Positions 10,974 through 18,853 of a stretch of 64,000 nt of DNA are shown here, in pieces (position 1 is the stretch's first letter; each line of letters starts with the position of its first letter). The DNA is taken from assembly GCA_001443005.1 (NCBI GenBank), contig LEKQ01000015.1:91606-155605 (forward strand). The letters are read 5' to 3'. The position numbers and the translations under genes were made by a program. The notes beneath the pieces are model-generated. The model searched no databases, was not told where the DNA came from, and was given only the letters and a program-made list of their open reading frames with translations. This DNA comes from a bacterium GBS-1 (GTDB taxonomy: Bacteria > Synergistota > GBS-1).

Positions 10974-11887
10974 TTTTTAACCTTAAAAACAGAAAGGTGA
11001 AGGAATCCATCTTCAAGGAATAAAACCTTTCCGATCATCATACCTTTCTCTTCAAACCTAAGCTCCTTTCCAGAACCACAGGGGGCATCATAAACCCTGG
11101 CCTTTCCTAAAGGTAAAGAACCGATGAACCCCCTTATCTTATTGATCGACACACTTATTTTACCTTTAATTAAAAAACCCTCCAAAAGGTAACTCCTTAA
11201 AAGCTTTCTCCAAAGCTTCAATAGAAGATCCCTACTTCCAAAGAGATCAAAAGAGGTAAGAGCCGGTGTATCAACGATAAGTCCGGAAATCTCCCCACCC
11301 AGATCCCCAAACTCAGTCAAGTAGCTCTCTATTTCTTCTCTCAAGCTCCTATAAGCATCGTTAATTGAACGAGTTTTAGAGGAAACCTTCAAAGTTGATA
11401 GAGTCCTTTCTATGTTCTCCCACAGAGATCTTTGATCAGACTTATAACCTCTATTTTCAGAGAGAGACCTACTTACACCTTTGCATAAAATCATCCTTAA
11501 GGACGGATTAAGTAGTGCAAGCGCAGGTATGAAATCCATGCTTCCACTCCATCTCTTTTCCTCCACGCAAGAAACAGGTATCTCGTACTCTTTCCCGCCC
11601 TCAAGCCACAGCGAGGTATTAACCACCCTATCTTGACGTGCTCCCATAATCCCCTCCCCATCAACTATAAAGGTTGGCTTATCCGACAGGTTTCTAAACC
11701 TCACAGCATCAACGCGGGGGGGTTCAAGTTCAGATATAACGAAGTTGCCTTCTTCCAAAGTGAGAAAATCTCTTTCTACTCCAGCTTGAACAGCCTTAAG
11801 GGGGTAGAGGATAACGTTTCTTATAAATATAGGTTCCTGAATCTCCACACTTCTTAGAAAATCTCCCAACTCCTCAACTTTCACCAA
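10970..11887 (-). CDS. ARPP-1 (DUF6569) domain protein, function unknown
   Basis: A 305-residue, apparently cytosolic protein whose N-terminal 130 residues match my recollection of the ARPP-1 domain (ADP-ribosylglycohydrolase and rhodanese-phosphatase associated protein). The pattern is an early 'YPL', then 'FLTLEEG...FVISE', 'VRFRNLSDKPTFIVDGEGIMGARQDRVVNTS', and 'YEIPVSCVEEKRW'. The rest (about 140-305) is helical and holds no motif I recognise. Such domains occur beside NAD or ADP-ribose processing enzymes, but no function is proven. TTG start at 11887 (GTG 11884 also possible), overlapping the livF stop by 14 nt; it is followed by a coupled receiver-domain gene. Role in the transporter operon unknown. 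Confidence 0.75.
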   Translation of the reverse strand: MVKVEELGDFLRSVEIQEPIFIRNVILYPLKAVQAGVERDFLTLEEGNFVISELEPPRVDAVRFRNLSDKPTFIVDGEGIMGARQDRVVNTSLWLEGGKEYEIPVSCVEEKRWSGSMDFIPALALLNPSLRMILCKGVSRSLSENRGYKSDQRSLWENIERTLSTLKVSSKTRSINDAYRSLREEIESYLTEFGDLGGEISGLIVDTPALTSFDLFGSRDLLLKLWRKLLRSYLLEGFLIKGKISVSINKIRGFIGSLPLGKARVYDAPCGSGKELRFEEKGMMIGKVLFLEDGFLHLSVFKVKK

Positions 11888-12578
11888 GGTACACCTTCCT
11901 TACCCTATCATCATTAAGGAGATCGGAACCAGTACCCTCCATAGTTATTTTACCAGTTTCAAGAACATAACCATAATGGGCTATCTTCAAAGCAGCGCGA
12001 GCATTTTGCTCTATCAAAAGGATAGTTCTCCCTTCCTCATTAATGTGTTTTATGACCTCAAAAACCTCCCTAACAAGTAAGGGTGCCAAGCCCAAAGAAG
12101 GTTCATCCATCATTAGGAGCTTAGGTCTGCTCATCAGCGCTCTTCCCAAAGCTAACATCTGCTGCTCTCCACCTGAAAGGGTACCCGCCTTTTGCCAAGC
12201 CCTCTCCTTAAGACGAGGAAAAAGCTCAAAAATCCAACGTAAATCTTCTTCTACCTCATCACGGTTATCTCTATGGTAAGCGCCCATAAGTAAGTTTTCC
12301 ATAACTGTGAGATTGGGAAAAACCCTCCTGCCCTCCGGAACCATAGATACTCCCATCCTCACTATTTCATGGGTGGGCTTACCAACCAACTCTACATCAT
12401 CGAGCCTTATCGACCCTTTAGCATCGACTAAACCACAAATAGCCTTCAAGGTAGTGGTCTTACCAGCACCATTTGCACCTATCAGCGTTACAATTTTGCC
12501 CTGAGGAACGTTGAAAGTTATACCCTTTAAAGCATGTATTCCTCCATAAAAGACATGAAGGTTCTCTACTACGAGCAT
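11874..12578 (-). CDS. livF: Branched-chain amino acid ABC transporter ATP-binding protein LivF
   Basis: One of the two ATPases energising the LivKHMGF importer. 234 residues, the usual LivF size, with Walker A GANGAGKTT, signature LSGGEQQMLALGRAL and Walker B LLMMDEPSLGLAP followed by the H-loop region. It abuts livG (stop 12579, start 12578) and overlaps the downstream ARPP-1 gene by 14 nt. Order and pairing with livG make the assignment firm; whether the ligand is Leu/Ile/Val or another amino acid or amide is not decided by sequence. Confidence 0.96.
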   Translation of the reverse strand: MLVVENLHVFYGGIHALKGITFNVPQGKIVTLIGANGAGKTTTLKAICGLVDAKGSIRLDDVELVGKPTHEIVRMGVSMVPEGRRVFPNLTVMENLLMGAYHRDNRDEVEEDLRWIFELFPRLKERAWQKAGTLSGGEQQMLALGRALMSRPKLLMMDEPSLGLAPLLVREVFEVIKHINEEGRTILLIEQNARAALKIAHYGYVLETGKITMEGTGSDLLNDDRVRKVYLGES

Positions 12579-13349
12579 CTAAGCCTCAGCCTCCCCCAAG
12601 TAAGCCTCTATAACCTTGGGATCCCTCTGTATAGCCTCTGGTGGGCCCTCAGCTATACTGACACCGTGATCCATAACCCTTATCCTTTCACATATACCCA
12701 TAACAACCTTCATATCATGTTCTATCAATAATATTGTAACACCAAACATCTCACGGACCATCTTTATAAAATTCATGAGATCCTGAGTCTCATAGGGATT
12801 CATACCAGCAGCTGGTTCATCCAAGAGTAAAAGCTTGGGATGAGTTGCCAAAGCTCTCGCTATCTCAAGCTTCCTCTGCTGCCCATAAGGTAAAGCCCCC
12901 GCGATAAAATCCTCATATCCAGAGAGTCCCACCTTCCTTAAAAGCTCCAGTGCCTCTTCCCTGAAGGTTTCTTCCTCCCTAGAATATCTCGGAAGTCTCA
13001 AGACAGCCTCAAGGAGACCAGATTTAAGCTGATGGTGGAACGAAACCATAACATTGTCAAGAACCGTAAGGTCCTTAAAAAGCCTTATATTTTGAAAGGT
13101 TCTGGCTATCCCTCTTGAAATTATATAGTTCGTTGGCTTACCTGTTATATCCTCTCCATCAAAGTATATTCTACCTGAAACTGGCGTATAAACCCCTGTA
13201 ATTAGGTTAAACACCGTCGTCTTACCAGCACCATTAGGCCCAATCAATCCAACCAACTCGCCCTTCTTAATATCTATGCTGAAGTCATTGACGGCTCTTA
13301 AACCACCAAAGTCCATAGTTACTCCCTCAAGTTTTAGAAGAGCTTCCAA
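12579..13349 (-). CDS. livG: Branched-chain amino acid ABC transporter ATP-binding protein LivG
   Basis: Second ATPase of the Liv importer. 256 residues with Walker A GPNGAGKTT, signature region YGQQRKLEIARAL (in place of LSGGQ, usual for LivG), Walker B LLLLDEPAAGMNP and the longer LivG-type C-terminus ending in AYLGE. The TTG start at 13349 overlaps the end of livM by 23 nt, with GGAGG just upstream. Acts at the cytosolic face on the LivH-LivM pore. Confidence 0.96.
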   Translation of the reverse strand: MEALLKLEGVTMDFGGLRAVNDFSIDIKKGELVGLIGPNGAGKTTVFNLITGVYTPVSGRIYFDGEDITGKPTNYIISRGIARTFQNIRLFKDLTVLDNVMVSFHHQLKSGLLEAVLRLPRYSREEETFREEALELLRKVGLSGYEDFIAGALPYGQQRKLEIARALATHPKLLLLDEPAAGMNPYETQDLMNFIKMVREMFGVTILLIEHDMKVVMGICERIRVMDHGVSIAEGPPEAIQRDPKVIEAYLGEAEA

Positions 13350-14427
13350 GATCCTCCACCCCCTTAACCGGGTAAATGCGGTTTATTATGAAGTCCCAAG
13401 AAAGCTCCTTTCTACCCATAAGCCCCTTCTGCCAATAAAGCATTATGAATATCAGAAGGACCGAGAAAACAACCATTCTCATGCCAGGAATCCCAGGAAT
13501 GTGGATAGACCCTATGTTTATGGGATTTTCAACGGACCTTAAAAGCTCTGAGAGCACAACGAACACTAATGAAGCGAAAACAGAACCTGTAAAGCTTCCT
13601 AACCCACCAAGAACTATTATTATGAGAAGATTGAAGGTAAAGAAGAAAGAAAAAAGCTTCGGGTCTATCGTCCCCAGCAGGGAAGCAAGAAGCCCCCCTC
13701 CTATACCTAAGAAAAATCCCGATATGACCAAAGCAAGAAGCTTATGCTTTTTAACATCTATACCTACCGCCTCAGCTGCTATTTCATCCTCCCTTATCGC
13801 TTCAAAGGCCCTTCCATAGCTCGAGCTCCTAAGCAACCTCATGAAGAAATACGTTAGGATGGCCCAACCACATGTCCAATAAAGGTTTACATATCTTGGT
13901 ATATCCTTGAGCCCTAAGGATCCATTGGTGATGAATATCAGGTTATTAGCTAAAACCACGATTATCTCACCAAAGCCAAGCGTGACTATAGCAAGGTAAT
14001 CTCCCCTAAGCTTAAAGGAAGGGATACCAAGCAAATAGGCAAAAATGGCCCCGAATACCCCTGCGAGCATAAGAGATGGCAAAAAGGGTAGGCAAATGGA
14101 GTTTAATGGCCAGATCAAGGGTTCTATTATGTAGGAAATGGCCTTATTATCAACCGGCATCGTTAACAAAGCAACGATGTAAGCTCCCAAAGCTATAAAG
14201 GCATTTGGCCCCAGCATAAACTGTCCTAAAACCCCATTTACGAGATTATAAGCCATAGCCATCGTCATATAAACAGCGGAAACGTTTATAATCCTCACGG
14301 TGTAAGGATCAAGAATCTCCTCAGCTTTAGACAAAAAGAGAAAAATAGACCCAACTAACAATAGGTTCAAGATTAACCTAACCTTGTTCCTCTTCTTGAA
14401 TATAATCTTCTTTTCAGAGAAAGTCAT
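13327..14427 (-). CDS. livM: Branched-chain amino acid ABC transporter permease LivM
   Basis: Inner-membrane permease of 366 residues with a basic N-terminus, a first hydrophobic segment near residues 17-34 and about eight or nine further segments. It keeps the LivM hallmark 'NLVNGVLGQFMLGPNAFIALGAY' (residues about 61-84) and the cytoplasmic coupling loop 'RLLRSSSYGRAFEAIREDEIAAEAVGID'. It starts 7 nt after livH with AAGGTG upstream of the ATG. A hydrophilic C-terminal tail of about 30 residues follows the last membrane segment. Confidence 0.95.
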   Translation of the reverse strand: MTFSEKKIIFKKRNKVRLILNLLLVGSIFLFLSKAEEILDPYTVRIINVSAVYMTMAMAYNLVNGVLGQFMLGPNAFIALGAYIVALLTMPVDNKAISYIIEPLIWPLNSICLPFLPSLMLAGVFGAIFAYLLGIPSFKLRGDYLAIVTLGFGEIIVVLANNLIFITNGSLGLKDIPRYVNLYWTCGWAILTYFFMRLLRSSSYGRAFEAIREDEIAAEAVGIDVKKHKLLALVISGFFLGIGGGLLASLLGTIDPKLFSFFFTFNLLIIIVLGGLGSFTGSVFASLVFVVLSELLRSVENPINIGSIHIPGIPGMRMVVFSVLLIFIMLYWQKGLMGRKELSWDFIINRIYPVKGVEDLGSSSKT

Positions 14428-14434
14428 TTCAGCA

Positions 14435-15328
14435 TCACACCTTCTCTCTCAAGGGTTCTCCCAGAAGTCCGGTCGGTTTAAAGAGAAGCACAGCTATTAG
14501 AATTGCGAAAGCTATGGCATCTCTATACCCTGCTATGTGAGGCATAAATGCAACTACAAGGATCTCTATCATCCCCAAAAGAAAGCCACCCAACATCGCC
14601 CCGAATATATTCCCTATCCCACCAAAGACAGCTGCTATGAAAGCCTTAAGTCCAGGCATAATACCCATATAAGGATTTATCTGAGGAAACCTTATCGCCC
14701 ACATTATACCCCCAGCAGCAGCCAAGGCGGACCCCACAGCGAAAGTAATGGCTATAACTCTATCAATGTTGACCCCCATAAGGCTAGTAGTCTCCATATC
14801 GGTTGCCACAGCTCTCATAGCCATACCAACCTTAGTCTTATAAACTAAGAAAACCAAGCATAAAAGAAGAACCCCCGCTATTACAGGTATCCATATCGTG
14901 AACGACATAATATAAACTCCTTTCAAGTTTAACCCTATATCAAGTATTGGTGGACGCGGGAAAGCCTTAGGCCTACCTCCAAATATAACAAGACCAAGGC
15001 TCTCCAGCAAAAAGGAAACACCTATAGCCGTTATTAAAGCTGATATTCTAGGCGCTCTCCTCAAAGGTCTATAAGCTCCAACATATATCGAAACCCCTAA
15101 AAGACTTGTCAACCCAATAGCTACTATCCAAGATATCTGCCAAGGCATGTGAAACATAAGCACACCAAAGTAAGCCAAATAGCAACCCACCATCATAACA
15201 TCGCCATGAGCAAAGTTTATCAATCTAATTATCCCATAAACCATGGTATAACCTATAGCCACAAGAGCATATAGGCTACCTAAAGAAACCCCATTAGCTA
15301 ATTGCTGAAGCAAATCTACAAATCCCAC
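14435..15328 (-). CDS. livH: Branched-chain amino acid ABC transporter permease LivH
   Basis: Inner-membrane permease, 297 residues and about eight membrane segments, with the LivH pattern 'GVSLGSLYALVAIGYTMVYGIIRLINFAHGD' near the N-terminus and the coupling-helix loop 'TKVGMAMRAVATDMETTSLMGVN'. GTG start at 15328 with AAGGAGG about 11 nt upstream. It is separated from livK by 110 nt holding a stable hairpin, which probably makes livK the most abundant product of the operon. Confidence 0.95.
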   Translation of the reverse strand: MGFVDLLQQLANGVSLGSLYALVAIGYTMVYGIIRLINFAHGDVMMVGCYLAYFGVLMFHMPWQISWIVAIGLTSLLGVSIYVGAYRPLRRAPRISALITAIGVSFLLESLGLVIFGGRPKAFPRPPILDIGLNLKGVYIMSFTIWIPVIAGVLLLCLVFLVYKTKVGMAMRAVATDMETTSLMGVNIDRVIAITFAVGSALAAAGGIMWAIRFPQINPYMGIMPGLKAFIAAVFGGIGNIFGAMLGGFLLGMIEILVVAFMPHIAGYRDAIAFAILIAVLLFKPTGLLGEPLREKV

Positions 15329-15363
15329 CTTTTAAATCGCCTCCTTATTAAAGACAAAAGAGG

Positions 15364-15396
15364 ACCGGTGGCTCTCTTAGCCAAGAGGCCACCGGT
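15364..15396 (-). terminator. Intercistronic hairpin between livK and livH
   Basis: Nine GC-rich pairs (15396-15388 with 15372-15364) extended by a CUCUU/AAGAG stem with a one-base bulge. Only a loose U-rich run (CUUUUGUCUUU) follows, so it is likely a partial terminator or mRNA stabiliser. Such elements commonly raise binding-protein levels over permease levels. Confidence 0.65.
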
Positions 15397-15438
15397 ACAT
15401 TAACGTTCGAAAAGCGAAGCCTTCTTAAATCCTAAGTC

Positions 15439-16557
15439 TTAGGGTTTAACTATATCAAGATAGGCAAACTGCCCATCCTTAACAGTTTGAATAACCACAG
15501 GTCTTATAGCGTTGTGATTCTCATCAAATCCGAATTCGCCCATCAATCCAGTGAAGCTCTTTATATTCTCAAGGGCATCTCTTATCTTAGCAGGATTTGC
15601 CTCTCCAGCCTTCTCAATAGCATGTACCAAGACGAAGTAGGCCTCTGCAGCTAAAGCCGCAAAGGAGTCGGTATCCTTATTAAACTTCTTGCGATATGCC
15701 TCGACGAACTTCTTGCCTATATCGGTAGCTACAGCCTTCTGATCATAGAAGTTAGTGAAGTATATACCCTCTACGGCTTTGCCTCCTATCTGTATAAGCT
15801 CTGGTGCATAGGAACCGTCAGCCGAGAATATGATGGACTTAACACCTAGCTCACGAGCCTGCTTGGTAAAAAGCGCTATCTCCGAATAGTACCCAGGAAT
15901 GTATATGATGTCAGGCTCCTTAGCTTTAACGGCAGTAACCTGAGCAGTAAAGTCCTGATCGCCCGTTCTATACATAACCTTAGCAACTATCTCGCCCCCA
16001 AGCTTCTTAAAGTTCTCCTCAAAGAAGTTAGCTAAACCAACGCAGTAGTCCTGCTGGACATCCACAACTAGGGCTGCCTTTCGAGCTTTCAAGGTCTCAT
16101 AAGCGTATTTTGCAGCTATCTGCCCTTGGAAGGGATCTATAAAGCAAACACGGAATAAATACTTCTTCCCTTGCGTAACAAGAGGATTCGTAGCGGTAGG
16201 TGAAATCATAGGTACACCATACTGCTCGGCTATAGCTCCACCGGACATCGTAACTGAACTAATCGCTTCACCTATGATAGCGCAAACCTTCTCAAGCTTA
16301 ATAAGCCTTTCAACAGCGTTTGCTCCTTCAACCTTATCTCCCTTGCTATCAACAAGGACAAGTTCAACTTCCTTCCCTAAGACGGTTGGGAACATTTCTT
16401 TCGCCACCTGAATACCGGCCCATTCCATCTGCCCATATGCTGCCACAGGACCAGTCATAGGTAGACACACGCCTATCCTTACCTTATCAGCAGCCCAAGC
16501 TAATGAAAAGGAAGAGAAAACCAATCCAAGGATCACAAGTAACCATACACGCTTCAT
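15439..16557 (-). CDS. livK: Branched-chain amino acid ABC transporter substrate-binding protein
   Basis: Periplasmic binding protein of 372 residues. A signal peptide is evident (MKRVW, a hydrophobic run, cleavage after Ala22 or Ala23, no lipobox). The mature part has the type I periplasmic-binding fold of the Leu/Ile/Val family: 'IGVCLPMTGPVAAYGQ', then 'IGEAISSVTMSGGAIAEQYGVPMISPTATNP'. ATG start, with GGGAGGG about 9 nt upstream. Transcribed from a consensus promoter at 16602-16630 and followed by a hairpin. Ligand specificity cannot be fixed from sequence. Confidence 0.95.
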   Translation of the reverse strand: MKRVWLLVILGLVFSSFSLAWAADKVRIGVCLPMTGPVAAYGQMEWAGIQVAKEMFPTVLGKEVELVLVDSKGDKVEGANAVERLIKLEKVCAIIGEAISSVTMSGGAIAEQYGVPMISPTATNPLVTQGKKYLFRVCFIDPFQGQIAAKYAYETLKARKAALVVDVQQDYCVGLANFFEENFKKLGGEIVAKVMYRTGDQDFTAQVTAVKAKEPDIIYIPGYYSEIALFTKQARELGVKSIIFSADGSYAPELIQIGGKAVEGIYFTNFYDQKAVATDIGKKFVEAYRKKFNKDTDSFAALAAEAYFVLVHAIEKAGEANPAKIRDALENIKSFTGLMGEFGFDENHNAIRPVVIQTVKDGQFAYLDIVKP

Positions 16558-16601
16558 TTGAAAAACCCCTCCCTTCTTATTAGAAGTAGTACTTAGAATG
16601 A

Positions 16602-16630
16602 AGTATACATATTATATTCAAGGAAGTCAA
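16602..16630 (-). promoter_or_regulatory. Promoter of the livKHMGF operon
   Basis: -35 TTGACT (16630-16625) and -10 TATACT (16607-16602), 17-nt spacer, about 45 nt before the livK start. It faces the plus-strand promoter at 16704-16712 across a 190-nt divergent intergenic region (16558-16747) in which no operator repeat is obvious. Confidence 0.82.
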
Positions 16631-16703
16631 CTATTTTAGCCCAAGATCTCTATTACAATTTAGATGATCAGCTAAAAATATCAAGTGTATAAACCGATAG
16701 CTG

Positions 16704-16712
16704 TGATATAAT
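16704..16712 (+). promoter_or_regulatory. Extended -10 promoter of the plus-strand exported protein
   Basis: TGA-TATAAT: a perfect -10 (16707-16712) with the TGN extension and no good -35 at the right distance. A ribosome site AAAGGGAGGG follows before the ATG at 16748. Confidence 0.65.
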
Positions 16713-16747
16713 TTCAGTTGAGAACTTGAAAGGGAGGGATAGCTAAG

Positions 16748-17536
16748 ATGAGAAAGGGCCTGCTTTACATAAGTTTAATCCTCATAACCATAATCCTCAA
16801 CTTTGCACCATCATCTTACGCCAAGGAGAAAAGCCCCGGTCTTGAAGCTTATGAAAAAGCCATGTCACGCTGGCAAAAATCCATAACCGATACTACTTCA
16901 AGGGTAACGGTAACAGTCACCTACTACTCTATGGAACTGATAAGAGCTATAGTAGCTTACGAATCTGAAAAAAACTTATGGACCAAAGATGAAGCGGAAA
17001 ACTTCAAATATAGGCTCCTCGAAAACATAAGGTTCGCTGATTGCCTACCGTTCAAAGTAGAAATCACCAATAATGGCCCTGCAATGCACATGGGGCCATT
17101 TGATAGGAAGATCAAGCTTAAAGCTGGAAATAGGGAGCTTACTCCAATAGATTATGATAAGATCTTCAACTTCAAGCTACTTGGGAAGGTAGAGGGAATG
17201 GTCTTTTTCCCACGTAGAGATGAAAAAACAGATAAAGATATATTAACACCTGATGTTAAAATTCTAACCCTTACGATATCCAAAGATATCAGTCCCCTAA
17301 CGGCAGAAAAGGGGTTCGACTTCGTGTTCAGATGGGACAACCCGTACGAAAAAATATCACTTGAGGAGTATAGCACCGGTGAAGCGAAGATAGAACTTGA
17401 GAGACTAACTAAGAGAATAGAACTCCTCATGGAAAAGAAAAAGGATCTCTTAAAGCAGATAGAGGAAATAGAAGAGGAGCTAAAAAAGGTTAAATCGAGA
17501 ATCGCGGAACTTGAGAAGATAATCTACAAAAATTAA
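16748..17536 (+). CDS. Exported protein with C-terminal coiled coil, function unknown
   Basis: The only plus-strand gene here. 262 residues: signal peptide with cleavage after Ala25 (SSYA), a globular part (about 30-205), and a charged coiled coil (about 210-260) rich in Glu/Lys/Leu heptads. I recognise no database family. The globular part resembles that of the exported protein at 27207-28436: both have W-(T/S)-x-x-E, a FKVEITNNG / FLITVENVG strand, a K-I-x-L...E strand, a 'GMVFFPRR' / 'GLIFFPLIPK' strand and a closing F-x-W. It is divergent from livK, and its 3' end overlaps the convergent Lnt-like gene by 57 nt, with no terminator visible. Probably periplasmic or envelope-anchored. Confidence 0.88.
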   Translation: MRKGLLYISLILITIILNFAPSSYAKEKSPGLEAYEKAMSRWQKSITDTTSRVTVTVTYYSMELIRAIVAYESEKNLWTKDEAENFKYRLLENIRFADCLPFKVEITNNGPAMHMGPFDRKIKLKAGNRELTPIDYDKIFNFKLLGKVEGMVFFPRRDEKTDKDILTPDVKILTLTISKDISPLTAEKGFDFVFRWDNPYEKISLEEYSTGEAKIELERLTKRIELLMEKKKDLLKQIEEIEEELKKVKSRIAELEKIIYKN

Positions 17537-18853
17537 AAAGCCAAGGGAAAGGGGCCAGTAATAACCCAACTTAACAAAAGGGGTTTTATAAGAGGTTAGG
17601 GGAACCTCACCAAACAGAGTAGAGGGAGTAAAAGCTGATGTGCTCTTACTCCCTCCGTTAGGTGATATAAAAGATGAAGGGCCATAATTGCTAGATAGAA
17701 CAAAGTATAGTCCAGTCTCCAAGGACCTTATGATAGCGTTAGCCCATAAGATCTCCCTTAGAAAGTCCTCTTGAATACCAACCAAGAAGTGACACCCCTC
17801 AAGAGCAAATCTCCTCGAGAGAAAGGGATGCCCTATCTCCACTCCTTTCAAGGGAGCGAAAGAAAACTTATCCGTCTTTATAGTCCTTTCAACACTCCTC
17901 CCAACAAACCCCAAGTTTAAAAGCTCTTTAAGAGATGGAACTGCATATAAGCTTTTGAAAGAGACCTTGACCTCACCGCTTAATGAATAAAAGGAGATTC
18001 CACCTTCCTCATCATCATCGATCCCAGCAAGAATGTAGCAGTGATACTCTTTAGCGAAGTTTGAAATATATCTCTCAGCAGAATCACTGAAGAAATCGGT
18101 CTTAACATAAGAAACAGGCCATATTATTAAATCCAAGCTCTTTTGAAAGAAAAGAATACCCGAAAGCCTTGTATTCCTAGACAAAGCGGCAGTTGGAAGG
18201 TTCCTTCTGTCCTCACTGAGAGAAGGCTGAACCATGCCTATCCTGACACCGGGGGAAACCTGATACGTCGGCTTGGGGGAAAAATCAAGTGAGATCAAAA
18301 GAGAAATAAGCACAATCAGTAAAACTACCCTTTTTCTCAAAAGTAAATAATGTATTAAGCTTCCAACCACAAGTATAAGAAAGGAAAGCCCCCAGACACC
18401 TAAAAGGGAAGCAATGTAACGTAAGGGATGGGAGTACAAAGCAACTCCTATAGAAAGCCATGGAGCAGAAAGATCTTTAAAAAATGAAAATGGAATGCTA
18501 AGAAACCCCCTATCTTGCATAAATTCGAAGATAACCCAAAGAGAAGATAAAATCACATATGGAGAAAAAGCAAGGCTACTTCTTAAAAGCCTTTCCATAA
18601 TTAAACCCCAAATCAAGACCTGCAATATAAGAGCCCCCGAAAGGATCACAAAGGGCTCAAAGGGTAAGCTCCGAAGCCCAAAGGGGAAAAAAGCTAACCC
18701 CCAACCTAACAAAGCTAAAGCCATTGATCCACCCTTATGGTAGGCTTGAAATAAGAAGAAAGGGAAGAACCATATCAGGTAAGATAAACTAAAAGGAGGA
18801 AAAGCTAATATAGTAAGAAATCCACTTAATAGACCATAAAGCAAGCTATACAT
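17480..18853 (-). CDS. lnt: Apolipoprotein N-acyltransferase-like membrane protein, catalytic residues degenerate
   Basis: 457 residues with Lnt architecture: about seven membrane segments (5-195), a periplasmic nitrilase-like domain (about 200-425) and a last membrane segment. Lnt adds the third acyl chain to lipoproteins through a Glu-Lys-Cys triad. Here WPE is WPV (Glu to Val), the Cys-Tyr-Glu nucleophile motif reads K-G-V-E (Cys to Gly), and VPFGE reads VPSLKE. The flanking frame (LEGCHFLVGIQEDF, ANAIIRSLETGLYFVLSSNYG) still aligns, so these are substitutions, not a frameshift. It may be an inactive or repurposed homologue. ATG start overlaps the phosphohexomutase stop by 8 nt; it is the last gene of a very long run. 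Confidence 0.85.
   Translation of the reverse strand: MYSLLYGLLSGFLTILAFPPFSLSYLIWFFPFFLFQAYHKGGSMALALLGWGLAFFPFGLRSLPFEPFVILSGALILQVLIWGLIMERLLRSSLAFSPYVILSSLWVIFEFMQDRGFLSIPFSFFKDLSAPWLSIGVALYSHPLRYIASLLGVWGLSFLILVVGSLIHYLLLRKRVVLLIVLISLLISLDFSPKPTYQVSPGVRIGMVQPSLSEDRRNLPTAALSRNTRLSGILFFQKSLDLIIWPVSYVKTDFFSDSAERYISNFAKEYHCYILAGIDDDEEGGISFYSLSGEVKVSFKSLYAVPSLKELLNLGFVGRSVERTIKTDKFSFAPLKGVEIGHPFLSRRFALEGCHFLVGIQEDFLREILWANAIIRSLETGLYFVLSSNYGPSSFISPNGGSKSTSAFTPSTLFGEVPLTSYKTPFVKLGYYWPLSLGFLIFVDYLLKFRDSRFNLF

Noticed and set aside
15364..15396. Riboswitch between livK and livH
   Set aside because: The element is a single hairpin with no conserved aptamer-like side structure; a processing or partial termination role fits better.
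17480..18853. Frameshifted or broken lnt pseudogene
   Set aside because: The frame is intact over 457 codons and conserved segments flank the changed residues; substitutions, not decay, explain the loss of the catalytic motifs.
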